Shown: positions 29,342 to 40,836, numbered from the stretch's first letter. The stretch is 64,000 bases of DNA from Giesbergeria sp. (GCA_017985015.1 JAGNYI010000007.1:33395-97394); one strand, 5' to 3'. Notes: generated by a model not told the origin, from the sequence alone. Program-made: numbers and translations.

Positions 29342-30141
29342 TGCGCGTCCTTGCATTCAAAGCCCGATGTCAGACGTTCGCGCCAGGCCAGGCCCGCCGT
29401 GGTGCTGGTGGCCGGCTTGTATTCGCAGCCAATCCAGCCGGCGTAGCCGATGCGGTCCAGCAGTGCGAACAGAAAGGGGTAGTTGATCTCACCCGTGCCG
29501 GGCTCATTGCGGCCCGGGTTATCGGCCAACTGGATGTGGGCAATGCGCGCCAGGTGCTTTTGCAGCGTGGCGGCCAGCTCGCCTTCCATGCGCTGGGCGT
29601 GGTAGATGTCGTACTGCACGAACAAGTTGTCCGCGCCGACTTCATCGATCAGGGCCACGGCCTGCTCGGTGCGGTTGAGCACAAAGCCAGGGATGTCGAA
29701 GGTATTGATGGGCTCGACCAGCAAACGCAAGCCCGCGTCCTTCAAGGCGGCGGCGGCAAAACGCAAGTTTTCCACCAACGTGCGGTGCGCGGCTTGCGCA
29801 TCCACACCCGCAGGCAATTTTCCGGCCAGGCAGTTGAGTTGCGGCACGCCCAGCACACGGGCGTACTCGATGGCCTTGGCCACGCCCGCGCGAAATTCCT
29901 CCACGCGGCCGGGGTCGCAGGCCATACCGCGATCACCGGCGTCCCAGTCCCCGGCGGGCAGGTTGTGCAGCACCAGGGCGAGCCCATGGGTATCGAGCCG
30001 GTCCTTGATGTCAGTTACCGAATACGCATAGGGGAACAAGAACTCCACGGCCTTGAACCCCGCGTGGGCAGCGGCCTCGAAGCGATCGAGAAAAGGCAAC
30101 TCTGTAAAGAGCATGGTGAGGTTGGCAGCAAATTGGGGCAT
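29338..30141 (-). CDS. hyi: Hydroxypyruvate isomerase
   Basis: This 267-residue TIM-barrel protein starts MPQFAANLTMLFTELPFLDRF, a hallmark of Hyi. It interconverts hydroxypyruvate and tartronate semialdehyde. The metal-binding stretches LVEPINTFDIPGF, VQYDIYHAQRMEGEL and IGCEYKP are intact. It lies between gcl (26-base gap) and glxR (ATGA overlap), the standard order of the glyoxylate-to-glycerate operon. Confidence 0.95.
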   Translation of the reverse strand: MPQFAANLTMLFTELPFLDRFEAAAHAGFKAVEFLFPYAYSVTDIKDRLDTHGLALVLHNLPAGDWDAGDRGMACDPGRVEEFRAGVAKAIEYARVLGVPQLNCLAGKLPAGVDAQAAHRTLVENLRFAAAALKDAGLRLLVEPINTFDIPGFVLNRTEQAVALIDEVGADNLFVQYDIYHAQRMEGELAATLQKHLARIAHIQLADNPGRNEPGTGEINYPFLFALLDRIGYAGWIGCEYKPATSTTAGLAWRERLTSGFECKDAQ

Positions 30142-30167
30142 GGTTTTTCCTTGTGTCGGTCGCAATG

Positions 30168-31958
<1,791 letters not shown>

Positions 31959-32085
31959 CGCACACTCCTTGTTGGGATGGCGTCGATGGTGCAAGCGCGG
32001 CGCCAGGCGCGGAACCCCCGGCGCGGCCATATCAGCTATTCCACAGCGCGATAAAGCAGGGGCCACGGCCAAGTACATTGCGTGC

Positions 32086-33012
32086 ATGGACAGCCTGCTC
32101 AGCCTGCAACTCTTTGCGCGTGTCGTTGAAACCGGCAGCTTCAGCAAGGCTGCAGGCGAGCGCGGCCTGGCGCAATCCACCGCCACCAAGGCCATCGCCC
32201 GCATTGAAGAGCGCCTGGGCGCGCGCCTCCTGCACCGGTCCACGCGTGGCGTCACACCGACGGAGATCGGCGCGCTCTTCTACGAGAAATGCAAGGCGAT
32301 CGTGCGCGATGTGGAAGAAGCTGAGAACCTGGCCACGCTGCTGCAAAGCGCGCCGAGCGGACAGCTGCGGGTGAGCACTTCGGTCGCCTTTGGGCGCCGC
32401 GTGCTGGTGCCGCTGGCGCTTGCCTATATGCGCGAGCACCCCGGCCTGCGTGTGGACCTGAGCTTTGAGGACCGGTATGTGAACCTGGTGGAGCAAGGCG
32501 TGGATCTGGCCCTGCGCATGGGGCGCCTGGCCGATTCCAGCCTGGGCGCACGCTACCTGGGCGCCAACCCCTGGGTCATGGTGGCCTCGCCCACCTACCT
32601 GCGCCGCCACGCTGCCCCGCGCACCCCGGCCGATCTGGCGGCGCACGACTGCCTTGTCTACAGCAGCGTGCAAGGCGATGACCGCTGGAACCTGACTGGG
32701 CCGGAGGGCGACAAGGCCTCGGTTGCGGTAGGCGGGCCGCTGCGCTCCAACAATCTCTCGGCCGTGCTGGCTGCCGTGCGCGCTGATATGGGCCTGGCGA
32801 TCCTGCCCTGCTACGTGGCGCGCGAATCCCTGGCCGATGGCAGCGCCGTGGCCGTGCTGACCGACTGGGCGCTGCCAGCGCAGGAAGTGCACGCGGTGTT
32901 TCCCTCGCCCAAACTGGTACCGTCCAAGGTCACCCACTTCATCGCATTTTTGCAACAGTCTCTGGCAGGCGAGTGGTGGCGCATGGCGCCTGAACAGAAC
33001 GGCATTTCATAA
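32086..33012 (+). CDS. LysR family regulator, divergent from gcl operon
   Basis: This 308-residue LTTR has the usual winged HTH at the N-terminus ([41 protein letters not shown]) and a periplasmic-binding-like effector domain. Its 127-base gap with gcl suggests control of the glyoxylate operon, probably with a glyoxylate-related effector; this is inference from position. The frame is open further upstream to 31867, but [13 protein letters not shown] is the natural LTTR start. A weak TATC...GATA pair lies in the spacer at about 32030-32053. Confidence 0.88.
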   Translation: MDSLLSLQLFARVVETGSFSKAAGERGLAQSTATKAIARIEERLGARLLHRSTRGVTPTEIGALFYEKCKAIVRDVEEAENLATLLQSAPSGQLRVSTSVAFGRRVLVPLALAYMREHPGLRVDLSFEDRYVNLVEQGVDLALRMGRLADSSLGARYLGANPWVMVASPTYLRRHAAPRTPADLAAHDCLVYSSVQGDDRWNLTGPEGDKASVAVGGPLRSNNLSAVLAAVRADMGLAILPCYVARESLADGSAVAVLTDWALPAQEVHAVFPSPKLVPSKVTHFIAFLQQSLAGEWWRMAPEQNGIS

Positions 33013-33044
33013 TCAGGGTTATTACTTAGTTAATCGAACGCTCC

Positions 33045-35369
33045 GTGAACCACCCCACTTCTCGGCCTGATGCGGCATTTGCCTCCGCCTGCCCGTCCGT
33101 CCTGACGCTGCGCTGGACGGCCGCCTTGGCCCTGCTCGCCTGCGCCAGCGCAGGCAGTGCCTGGGCGCAAAGCGCAGCGGCCGAAGTCAGCGCGCGCGCT
33201 CTGCCTGAAATCGTGGTGAGCGGCTCGCGCCAGGAGCAAGCCAGCGACGACCTGCCCGTTTCCATCGACGTGATTGGGGCCAATGAGATCAGCAACCGCC
33301 AGAGCACCGACCTGCGCGATGCCGTTCGCGACCTGCCCAACGTGTCGGTGCAGATTTCGCCGGCACGTTTTGCGGTGGGCGGCACCACCGCCAGCGCCCT
33401 GCGCGACGGCAACACGGGGCTGAACATACGAGGCCTGGGCGGCAACCGCGTGCTGATGCTGGTGGACGGCATCCGCATTCCACGCAGCTACGCCTTTCGC
33501 ACCACCACGTTTGACCGCGAATACCTGTCGCTCGAACTCCTCAAACGCGTGGAGATCGTGCGTGGCCCGGCGTCGGCCCTGTACGGCTCGGACGGCATGG
33601 CCGGTATGGCCAACTTCATCACCTACGAGCCCCAGGATTTCCTGAAGAACGCGGACGGCTCGGCCAAGCCGTTGGGCGGACGTGTTTCCGCCGGCTGGAG
33701 CGGCGACGACAACGGCCACACTCTGGCCGGCACCGTAGCCGGGCGCGCCAGCGACAGCCTGGACTGGCTGCTGACGGCCAGCACGCGCGGCGCCCACGCC
33801 CTGGAAGCGCAGGGCACGAACCATGAGCCCAACGTCAACCGCACGGCCGCGAACCCGCAGCAGGACCATGACAGCGCGCTGCTCGGCAAGATCGTGCTGC
33901 GCCCCACCGCAGGCCAGAAGCACACTTTCACGCTGGAACATGTGGAGAAAAGCTCCGACGTCGATTTGCTCTCCAGCCGTGCGCCCCTGCCCCTGCGTGG
34001 TACGCCCAGCCAGATCGCGGGCGCGATCGTCGATGAATACGCCAGCCGCGACATGGAGCGCGACCGTTTCACTTGGGACGCACGCTTTGACCTGAACGCT
34101 CCCTGGGCCGATCACGTCAAGACCGTGATCGCCGCGCAGCGTGCCAAGTCGCGCCAGGTGGGCACCAGCGTGCGCAATACGCTGCCGCTGCGCGTGCGCG
34201 ACAACCGCTACGGCGAACGCACCTGGCAGGCCGGGCTGCAGGCCGACAAGCTGCTCAAGAGCGGCGACTGGGCACACCGCCTGACCTACGGCTACGACTA
34301 CGTGCGCAGCAGCATCGACAACCTGTATACGGGGCTGGCACCGCTGCCACCGGAAGTCTTCCCGCTCAAACGCTTTCCCGACACGCGCGAAACCACGCAT
34401 GCGCTGTACCTGCAGGACGAATCGGTACTGGGCGACTGGAGCCTGACGCCCGGCCTGCGCCTGGACCACTTTGCACTCGACGTAACCAGCCAGGCGGGCT
34501 TTTACCCACCAGCGTCCGAGCCAGGCAAGTCGCTCAGCGGATCGGCCCTGTCGCCCAAATTCGGCCTGCTCTACCGCGCCACACCAGCCTGGACGCTGTA
34601 CGGCCAGTACGCGGCGGGCTTTCGCGCGCCCGATGCCGGTCAGGTCAATGGCTACTACGAAAACATGGCCGAAGCCGTCGTGTTGATTCCGAATGCCGAC
34701 TTGAAGCCCGAGCGCAGCCACGGTCTGGAGCTGGGCGCGCGCGCGCGCTTTGATGCCCTGCGCGTGGACTTTGCGGCGTTCTCCACCAACTACCAGAACC
34801 TCATCGTTGACCGCGTGCTGATGGGCGGCACCGGCACTGCCGCCGACCCGCGCGTGTTCCAGACCATCAATACCGACCGCGCGCGCATCCACGGCTTTGA
34901 AGTCAAGGGCGCAATGGACTGGGGACGCATGGACTGGGCGGGCGGCGCGCGCTTCTCGACGCCCTTCAGCTACGGCCAGGCGCGTGGCAGCAACCGCGAC
35001 ACCGGCGCGCCGCTGAACTCGGTGGAGCCAGCCCAGCTTGCCCTCGGTTTGCAACTCGACACGGCACCCTGGACGCTGCGTTTCGACGTGCGCCACCACG
35101 CCGCCAAGAACGCCTCGGACATCGACAGTTCCGCTTCTGTCAAAGCGCCGGCGAGGCAGTTCACGATTCCCGCAGCCACCACGCTCGACGTCGCCCTGCA
35201 GTGGCGTCTGCGCAAGGACATGCGCCTGAACCTCGCCGTGCGCAATCTGACCAACCGCAAGTACTGGCTGTGGTCCGACGTGCAGGGGCTGGCCGCCAAT
35301 GCGACGACCAACGACGCCTACACGCAGCCGGGCCGAAGCGGATTCGTGTCGCTGGTGGTGGACTTCTAA
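33045..35369 (+). CDS. TonB-dependent haem/haemoglobin-type receptor
   Basis: This 774-residue outer-membrane receptor begins with a GTG and a signal peptide ending AGSAWAQ. A TonB-box-like LPEIVVSGSR and a plug domain (LNIRGLGGNRVLMLVDGIR; GPASALYGSDGMAG) follow, then a beta-barrel ending in an aromatic residue (VSLVVDF). The barrel contains FRAP followed by a PNADLKPE box, the signature of haem/haemoglobin receptors. Substrate is inferred from that signature. The upstream gap is only 32 bases; no convincing Fur box was found. No haem-degradation or TonB genes are adjacent. Confidence 0.88.
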   Translation: MNHPTSRPDAAFASACPSVLTLRWTAALALLACASAGSAWAQSAAAEVSARALPEIVVSGSRQEQASDDLPVSIDVIGANEISNRQSTDLRDAVRDLPNVSVQISPARFAVGGTTASALRDGNTGLNIRGLGGNRVLMLVDGIRIPRSYAFRTTTFDREYLSLELLKRVEIVRGPASALYGSDGMAGMANFITYEPQDFLKNADGSAKPLGGRVSAGWSGDDNGHTLAGTVAGRASDSLDWLLTASTRGAHALEAQGTNHEPNVNRTAANPQQDHDSALLGKIVLRPTAGQKHTFTLEHVEKSSDVDLLSSRAPLPLRGTPSQIAGAIVDEYASRDMERDRFTWDARFDLNAPWADHVKTVIAAQRAKSRQVGTSVRNTLPLRVRDNRYGERTWQAGLQADKLLKSGDWAHRLTYGYDYVRSSIDNLYTGLAPLPPEVFPLKRFPDTRETTHALYLQDESVLGDWSLTPGLRLDHFALDVTSQAGFYPPASEPGKSLSGSALSPKFGLLYRATPAWTLYGQYAAGFRAPDAGQVNGYYENMAEAVVLIPNADLKPERSHGLELGARARFDALRVDFAAFSTNYQNLIVDRVLMGGTGTAADPRVFQTINTDRARIHGFEVKGAMDWGRMDWAGGARFSTPFSYGQARGSNRDTGAPLNSVEPAQLALGLQLDTAPWTLRFDVRHHAAKNASDIDSSASVKAPARQFTIPAATTLDVALQWRLRKDMRLNLAVRNLTNRKYWLWSDVQGLAANATTNDAYTQPGRSGFVSLVVDF

Positions 35370-35383
35370 ATCCACAATTACAA

Positions 35384-35440
35384 GCAAAAATGGCTGCTAG
35401 CGCTTATTGGGTAAGCGTTTGAAGCTATCAAAAGATGAGT
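35384..35440 (+). repeat. Dispersed palindromic repeat, copy
   Basis: It contains CTAGCGCTTATTGGGTAAGCG and the tail GAAGCTATCAAAAGAT, 15 bases after the receptor stop. The rest of the 257-base gap up to the HD-GYP gene holds no feature I can support. Confidence 0.8.
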
Positions 35441-35626
35441 TACTTAGCCTAAGCGCCGACGTGGCACTCGCGACGCGGCGGCTCAAGCGTATGTTAAAGG
35501 CCGCAATTGCCCGGACTGAAGTTGTCGCAGGCAGCAAGACTTGATGAAAGACATGCACGACGCTCAGTCCGGTACGTACAGTCGGTTCAACAGCACTGTT
35601 CATTGACCCCATCGCGAACCCCATCC

Positions 35627-36946
35627 ATGACCGACAGCACACTCGATTCCGGCGCTCCGCTGCACGACAGCGCGCACTATTTACATGCGGTCACGGAACT
35701 GGCCGAAACCCGGCCCATGGTGGCGCAGGCTGCCATCTACAGCGAAAGCGGCATCAAACTGGTGGCCGAGGGCATGCGCATCGACCGCAAGGTGTACGAG
35801 CGGCTGGTACAGCACACGTTGCGCGAGCCCGTAGATACCCATTTGTGGGTGGAAGGCGCACTGACCACCGCATCGCTGAGCGCTGCGGCACGCGAGATGC
35901 TTGCAAGCTCCGTCCTGCCATACAAGCTTGCGCAAACCCTGCGCTCGCCGGAAAGCCTTCTTGCCCCGCTGGCATCCATGCCGCTGCCTTCCTCGGTCGC
36001 TTTCAAGCTCACGTTGATGCGGGAGCAGCGCCCCGCCTTGTGGAAGCACAGCGTGGAAATGATGTTGATCAGCATGTATCTGGCGCTTCGCTCGGACACC
36101 AGCGCGCGCGATTGCGTCGCACTCTGCGCGGCAGCGCTGATGCACGACGCCGGCATGCTGCATCTGGATCCCGCCTGGGCAGATCCTCAACACAAGCCGG
36201 TAGGCACCGACCGCAAGCACTTGGTCGTGCACCCCATCACTTCCATGCTGATGGTGCGCCAGGCCCAGGTGTACCCACGTTCGGTGGAAGTTGCCATCCT
36301 GGAGCACCACGAAAGAATGGACGGTTCGGGCTACCCGCGCGGCATTCCCGGTGCGCAGATTTCGCCCTTGGGGCGCGTGCTGCTGCTGGCTGAGGTGGCG
36401 GCTGCCATTTATGAAAAGTACGACGAAATGCCGGCGCTGCAACTGGCGTTGGTGCTGCGCTTGAACCACAGGAAGTTTCCTGCCGGCCTGAGCTCGCATT
36501 TGCTTCCCTTGCTCGACGAAGAACGCGCACGCGACTCGGCCCTCATGCCCATTGGTGCGAATGCGGCTCGCCAACTCGAAACCCTGGCGGACGCGTTTTC
36601 GGAATGGGACCGGCTGAAGGCGTCCTTGGCGCACCCCGAGCAACTGACCAGCGCAAAACAGGCGCTGGCTCAGCCCTTGGCCTTTATTGAAATGCGGCTT
36701 GGCGCCTTGCACAAAGTGCTGCTGGAGTCGGGTACCCACCCCACGCAACAAATCGCCTTGATCTCCCAGCTCGACGGCGATGCCGCAGGGATGGCGGAAG
36801 TCGCCTTTGTGGGAAAGGAAGCGCTTTGGCAACTGCAAACCATTGTCAATGCCTGCCAGCGGCGTTGGCCCGCCGCCTACGCCACAAGCCCTCCCGAGGA
36901 CCATGCTGCGCATGCCTGGTGCCAGTGGGTCTTGAGTCGCCTCTGA
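35627..36946 (+). CDS. HD-GYP domain protein
   Basis: This 439-residue protein has an HD-GYP phosphodiesterase domain in its middle part (about residues 150-270). Visible residues are KHSVEMM, HDAGMLHLD (in place of the usual HDIGK), HPITSMLM and HHERMDGSGYPRG. The metal and GYP residues are therefore kept, so cyclic-di-GMP hydrolysis is possible. No receiver or membrane domain precedes it. The N-terminal 100 residues are unrecognised. The frame extends upstream to 35507, but the ATG at 35627 (MTDSTLDSGAP) looks natural. It converges on the next operon. Confidence 0.85.
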   Translation: MTDSTLDSGAPLHDSAHYLHAVTELAETRPMVAQAAIYSESGIKLVAEGMRIDRKVYERLVQHTLREPVDTHLWVEGALTTASLSAAAREMLASSVLPYKLAQTLRSPESLLAPLASMPLPSSVAFKLTLMREQRPALWKHSVEMMLISMYLALRSDTSARDCVALCAAALMHDAGMLHLDPAWADPQHKPVGTDRKHLVVHPITSMLMVRQAQVYPRSVEVAILEHHERMDGSGYPRGIPGAQISPLGRVLLLAEVAAAIYEKYDEMPALQLALVLRLNHRKFPAGLSSHLLPLLDEERARDSALMPIGANAARQLETLADAFSEWDRLKASLAHPEQLTSAKQALAQPLAFIEMRLGALHKVLLESGTHPTQQIALISQLDGDAAGMAEVAFVGKEALWQLQTIVNACQRRWPAAYATSPPEDHAAHAWCQWVLSRL

Positions 36947-36962
36947 GCCAGCAGAGCCCGAA

Positions 36963-38228
36963 TCATTCCCCCACGTGGCACTCGCGCCGCAGCAGCGCCA
37001 GCGCGTCTCCAAGACCATAGTCGTGGTCATCCTGCAGCGTGCCACGCGCCTCGCCGACAAAGCTGCGCCACAGCGCCAGGTAGTCGGCTCGGTGCACTTC
37101 GGGGGCGTGCTCGGCGATGAAGGCTTCGGCCAGCGCGGGCTCCCAGCCCTTGGTGCGGAGCTTTCGCACCAAGGCCTTGGCGGCCTTTTCGGGCAGCAGG
37201 GTTTTCTTCGGCACGCCGACGGCCAAACACAGGAACAGCGTGAGCAGCGCGGCCTCATCGTTCTCGCCTTGCGTGGCGCGTTGCCAGGTCTTGCTGGCGG
37301 CCGCCGGCGGCGCCTCGTCCTCGCCCAGCGGCTCCGCAGCGCGCAGGTATTCGTCCACCTCGCCCAGCGGGTCTTCGAGCAGGAAGTAGCGGTTGCGCAG
37401 CGCGCTCATGGGGCGCAGCAGCGTGCCCAAGGGGCGGGCTGGGTCGAGCAGCTTGCCCAGATCGGCCAGCACCACCGATTTTTGCGCGTCCACCACCGCA
37501 TGCAATTCCGATGGCAAACCTTTGGGTGATGGCAGGGCCGCCGCACTGCCAAGCGCCTTCCCGGCCGCACGGCGGGTGGTCAGCAATTTTCGGAACACTG
37601 CGACGCTGGGCCATTCGGCACCGCGGTAGCCCAGGGCCTGCAGTACCAGCGCCGTGCGAATCACGCCTTCGGCATCGCCCTCTTCCAGAACGTCGTCGTC
37701 CAGCGCATAGCGCTCGGCCAGCCACAGCGCCGTCTGCACGGCCTCGCCAATGCGGCTGCGCCGCTCCAGTTCTTCGCGGTACTGGGCATAGCTGCGCAGC
37801 GACCACAGCGCCAGCAGCGAGACCTGCGCTTCGTCGTGGCCCTGCATGCCAAAGTGGCTGCTCTCGGGCAAGGCGATCAACTGGCGCAGCAAATCCGTGC
37901 CGGCCTTGGAGCGTGACAGCAGCGAATGGTCCGCCAGCAGGCGCGCCGACTGGGCTAGGTCACCGCCGGTGGCGTCCTGCAGGTGCAGGCTGATGAAGTT
38001 GACCATGCGCTCGCGTGCGCGTTCCAGCTCGGGGCGCAGGAATTCGCTGCCAAAGTAGCGCGCGATCTGCACCATGCCCTTTGGCGCCTCGGTGTGCATG
38101 GCGGCCAGGCGCTCGGCGCCCACAATGCCGTGCTGCACACCATAGACCAGCGCTTTTTCAAAGAGCGGCCGCGCATCGTGCAGCGCCAGTGCCTGCGCCG
38201 GCGCGCCCGCCTTGCTGCTGCCGGGCAT
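36963..38228 (-). CDS. Conserved protein of the DnaJ-linked operon
   Basis: I do not recognise this 421-residue protein. It is predicted largely alpha-helical and soluble, with no signal peptide and no catalytic motif that I can name. Its ATG overlaps the upstream gene's stop (TGATG), making it the last gene of a tightly coupled set: YebC paralogue, J-domain protein, two unknown proteins, this protein. Tight coupling suggests a shared complex or pathway with the J-domain protein. Repeated helical stretches such as RALPLFEKALVYG-like segments give no family assignment. Confidence 0.8.
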   Translation of the reverse strand: MPGSSKAGAPAQALALHDARPLFEKALVYGVQHGIVGAERLAAMHTEAPKGMVQIARYFGSEFLRPELERARERMVNFISLHLQDATGGDLAQSARLLADHSLLSRSKAGTDLLRQLIALPESSHFGMQGHDEAQVSLLALWSLRSYAQYREELERRSRIGEAVQTALWLAERYALDDDVLEEGDAEGVIRTALVLQALGYRGAEWPSVAVFRKLLTTRRAAGKALGSAAALPSPKGLPSELHAVVDAQKSVVLADLGKLLDPARPLGTLLRPMSALRNRYFLLEDPLGEVDEYLRAAEPLGEDEAPPAAASKTWQRATQGENDEAALLTLFLCLAVGVPKKTLLPEKAAKALVRKLRTKGWEPALAEAFIAEHAPEVHRADYLALWRSFVGEARGTLQDDHDYGLGDALALLRRECHVGE

Positions 38229-38974
38229 CAGATGGCCGATTCTTCGTCGGAGGCACGCGCTGCCGGTGTCGCCTTGCCGCGATCGGTTGCGCTGGTCTCG
38301 AACTTGCCGTCGTCCTCTTCTTCGAGCGCCTCGTCGCCCTCACCCAGGTCGTGGGCGCGGGCCTTGGCGCGCAGCACCAAGAGCATTTCGATGAACAGGT
38401 CGCGGCATTCGTAGCGCAGCAGCCAGGCCATCTGCATCCAGTCCTGGTCGGCCACTTCGTCAAGCTCGACGCGTGGGCGCACATAACCCGAGGCCAGCAG
38501 CTCGTCGTCGCTCAGCATCAGGCCGTAGTCTTCGGTGGCGTCAAAGCTGCCGGTGCGGGCAAAGGATTCGACGCGGCTCCACTTCTCGGTGAAGTAGTTG
38601 GCGAGTGCCTCGGCGCCGCCGTCCAAGTCGCCAATGGCGTTCAAAAATTCCAGTGGGTCGGCGCCGTCGCGGAACACCACGGCATTGACCATGTTGCGCA
38701 GATGCTGGTGCGTGAGGTCTTTGTACTGTTTCTCCAGCACCATGGCACGGGCGAACTGCTCGGGTGTGACCAGCAGGTTCACCACCGAGGCCTTGGAGCT
38801 GTCGTACTCGCGCATCACGGCCAGCACATCCTTGGGAGCGAGCTGGTCGAGCACGACCATCAAGGCGCGGTCGCCTTCTTCGTCGGCCAGCTCGGCCAGC
38901 GCGCCTTCCGCGCCGACGATATCGCCCGCGGCGATCAGGCTGGTGGTTTTTTCTATCAGTGCAAGATGGTTCAT
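38228..38974 (-). CDS. Conserved helical protein of the DnaJ-linked operon
   Basis: This 248-residue protein is not assigned. Residues 20-80 (ALAELADEEGDRALMVVLDQLAPKD, split by short loops) recall the helical repeats of the MgtE N-domain, but similarity is weak. The C-terminal 50 residues are acidic and probably disordered (EALEEEDDGKFE). It lies 8 bases after one unknown gene and overlaps the next, so it is almost certainly co-translated with them. No membrane segments are visible. Confidence 0.78.
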   Translation of the reverse strand: MNHLALIEKTTSLIAAGDIVGAEGALAELADEEGDRALMVVLDQLAPKDVLAVMREYDSSKASVVNLLVTPEQFARAMVLEKQYKDLTHQHLRNMVNAVVFRDGADPLEFLNAIGDLDGGAEALANYFTEKWSRVESFARTGSFDATEDYGLMLSDDELLASGYVRPRVELDEVADQDWMQMAWLLRYECRDLFIEMLLVLRAKARAHDLGEGDEALEEEDDGKFETSATDRGKATPAARASDEESAI

Positions 38975-38982
38975 GGGTGTGG

Positions 38983-39549
38983 TCAGTCCTTGCGCTCGAA
39001 GCCTTGCTCGGCCAGCCAGTCGGCGCCGGCCTCGTCGAGCGAACGCTCGTCCCGCGGGCCGTGCGCGTCGTCGGTGCTCAGGCCATCGTCGTCATCGTCG
39101 CGATCCCGGGCGCTGTCATCGCCCTCATCGGCGTCCTTCGGTGCTGCATCGGCCGAGGCAAAACCGTGCGCGTGCAGAAATTCCAGGCAGGCGGCCACCG
39201 TCATGAAGGCCGGACCGCCGGGTTCGGCCAGCACCTTGCGCGCCACCGGCTCGGCCCAGGGTTCGAGTGCGACGGCGCCAGCCAGTTCCGGCCACGCGGG
39301 CAGCGCCTCGGGCTGCAGCGTCAACAAGCGCTGCATGGCGGCCGGTTTGGCAAAGCGAAAGCCGCGGTGGAAGACCACGGCCACCATTTCGGGGCTGTAG
39401 CTCAGCATTTGCACCAGAAAGCCGATTTCGCTGCGCTTGGCGGCCAGGCGTTTCTTGAGCACATCCTTGCCCTCGGAATCCGAGGTCAGGTCGTCCAGCT
39501 CGGCTTCGTAGGCCGAGCGCAGGTCGGAAAAGTAGCGCGAGAGCTTCAT
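38983..39549 (-). CDS. Conserved acidic-tailed protein of the DnaJ-linked operon
   Basis: This 188-residue protein begins MKLSRYFSDLRSAYEAEL and is unassigned. The first 120 residues are predicted helical. The tail from about residue 133 is highly acidic (DADEGDDSARDRDDDDDG) and likely disordered. Its ATG overlaps the stop of the J-domain gene as ATGA. Acidic tails also occur in the next gene, so both may bind basic partners; that is inference only. Confidence 0.78.
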   Translation of the reverse strand: MKLSRYFSDLRSAYEAELDDLTSDSEGKDVLKKRLAAKRSEIGFLVQMLSYSPEMVAVVFHRGFRFAKPAAMQRLLTLQPEALPAWPELAGAVALEPWAEPVARKVLAEPGGPAFMTVAACLEFLHAHGFASADAAPKDADEGDDSARDRDDDDDGLSTDDAHGPRDERSLDEAGADWLAEQGFERKD

Positions 39550-39830
39550 GGCAACTCCATTCGTTTCACGTAGGCCTGCCAGATTGCGCTGGCGGTTTCC
39601 AGCGGATCGTCGAGCAGGTTGCGGCGGCGGTTGTCGTCGTACTGCTGGCGCCGCTCGGCGTCGGACAGCACATCGTAGGCCTGTTGCACTGCACCAAAGC
39701 GCGCAGCGGCGTCGCTCGCCGCGTTGCGGTCAGGGTGGTAGAAGGACGCCTTCTGGCGAAACGCTTTTTTGATGTCGGCCAGAGTGGCCGTGGCCGGCAG
39801 GCCCAGGGCGCTGTAGTGGTCTTCGCTCAT
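39546..39830 (-). CDS. Minimal J-domain protein
   Basis: This 94-residue protein is almost only a J domain: HYSALGLPATATLADIKKAF, then the essential HPD in FYHPDRNAA, then AYDVLSDAERRQQYD. It should stimulate an Hsp70 (DnaK) ATPase but lacks the Gly/Phe, zinc-finger and substrate domains of DnaJ. Specificity would have to come from its 30-residue C-terminus or from the co-encoded unknown proteins. It overlaps the next gene (ATGA) and follows the YebC paralogue by 13 bases. Confidence 0.92.
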   Translation of the reverse strand: MSEDHYSALGLPATATLADIKKAFRQKASFYHPDRNAASDAAARFGAVQQAYDVLSDAERRQQYDDNRRRNLLDDPLETASAIWQAYVKRMELP

Positions 39831-39843
39831 TCAGTGCAGGCGC

Positions 39844-40554
39844 TCATCCCAGCGCCGCGTACACGTTCTGCACGTCGTCGTTGGCGTCGATGGCGGCCAG
39901 AAAGGCTTCGACCTCCTCCAGCGCTTCGGCGCTCAGGCTGGCCGGGTCCACCGGGTTCTTGGGCCGGTAACCCAGTTTGACGGAGAGCACCGTAAAGCCA
40001 TGCTCGGGCAGCGCGCGGCTCACGGCGTCGAGGTCGGTGGGCTCGGTCCAGAACAGGGTTTGGCCCTCTTCTTCGCCGGGCTCCAGGTCCTGCGCGCCGG
40101 CTTCAATGGCGGCCATTTCGGCATCGGCGCCCGCGCTTGCGGGTTCGGCCTCGATCATGCCGACATGGTCGAAATCCCAGGCGACCGAGCCCGAGGTGCC
40201 CAGCTGCCCCTTGCGAAACAGCACGCGCATTTCGGGCGCGGTGCGTTTGACGTTGTCGGTCAGGCATTCGACCATCACCGCCACTTGGTGCGGCGCGAAG
40301 CCTTCATACACCACATGCTCGAAACTGGCGGCGTCGCCACCGATGCCGGCGCCCTTCTTGATGGCACGCTCCAGCGTGTCTTTGGGCATGGAGACCTTGC
40401 GGGCCTGCTCCAACACCAGCCGCAGCTTGGAGTTGCCAGCCGGGTCGGCGCCGCCGCGTGCGGCGACCATGATTTCCTTGGCCAGCTTGCCAAACAGCTT
40501 TCCTCGGGCATCAGCGGCCTGCGCCTTGCCCTTTGCTTTCCATTGCGCACCCAT
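39844..40554 (-). CDS. YebC/PmpR family protein (copy 2)
   Basis: This 236-residue paralogue of the gene at 1423-2142 starts [19 protein letters not shown] in place of MAGHSKW. It keeps the middle family region ([32 protein letters not shown]). The frame runs upstream to 40734, but the ATG at 40554 is where family similarity starts. Divergence from copy 1 suggests a different target. It is first in the DnaJ-linked operon, so it may regulate or accompany those genes. Confidence 0.92.
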   Translation of the reverse strand: MGAQWKAKGKAQAADARGKLFGKLAKEIMVAARGGADPAGNSKLRLVLEQARKVSMPKDTLERAIKKGAGIGGDAASFEHVVYEGFAPHQVAVMVECLTDNVKRTAPEMRVLFRKGQLGTSGSVAWDFDHVGMIEAEPASAGADAEMAAIEAGAQDLEPGEEEGQTLFWTEPTDLDAVSRALPEHGFTVLSVKLGYRPKNPVDPASLSAEALEEVEAFLAAIDANDDVQNVYAALG

Positions 40555-40600
40555 GCGAGTTCCTTGATGGTGCCCGCTGGTGCAGTGCTTCATGCTGGAT

Positions 40601-40718
40601 GGCACAAATAAAAAGGATGGATTTTTGGTCCTGGCGAGGCGCAAACCGCAGCGATACCCGTAGGTATCGCGAGGATTTGCAACGCGGCCAGGGCCGAAAA
40701 GACGCCTTTTTATGTGCC
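40601..40718. repeat. 118-base imperfect palindrome
   Basis: The segment folds back on itself almost end to end. GGCACA...TAAAAAGG at 40601-40616 pairs with CCTTTTTATGTGCC at 40705-40718, CCTGGC pairs with GCCAGG, and the centre is GCGATACC-CGTA-GGTATCGC (40651-40670). It sits between the YebC paralogue and the SpmA-SpmB gene. It is probably a large dispersed hairpin element; I recall the GGTATCGCGAGG core from related genomes, but cannot count copies here. Confidence 0.8.
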
Positions 40719-40836
40719 CTATAGCGTGAAACACTGCACCACCCCCCCAACGGCTGAGGGAAAGTCCGGGCGAAAGAGGGCAAGGTTACCACCGCCGCCG
40801 CACGCACAATGGCGGCTTTTCCGCTTCGGTTCCCCC

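Noticed and set aside
31959-32085. LysR operator in the gcl/LysR spacer
   Set aside because: The only dyad, TATC...GATA, is too short and imperfect to list as a site.
33013-33044. Fur box upstream of the TonB receptor
   Set aside because: ATAATCAGGGTTATTAC is only a loose match to the Fur consensus and lies within 32 bases of the previous stop.
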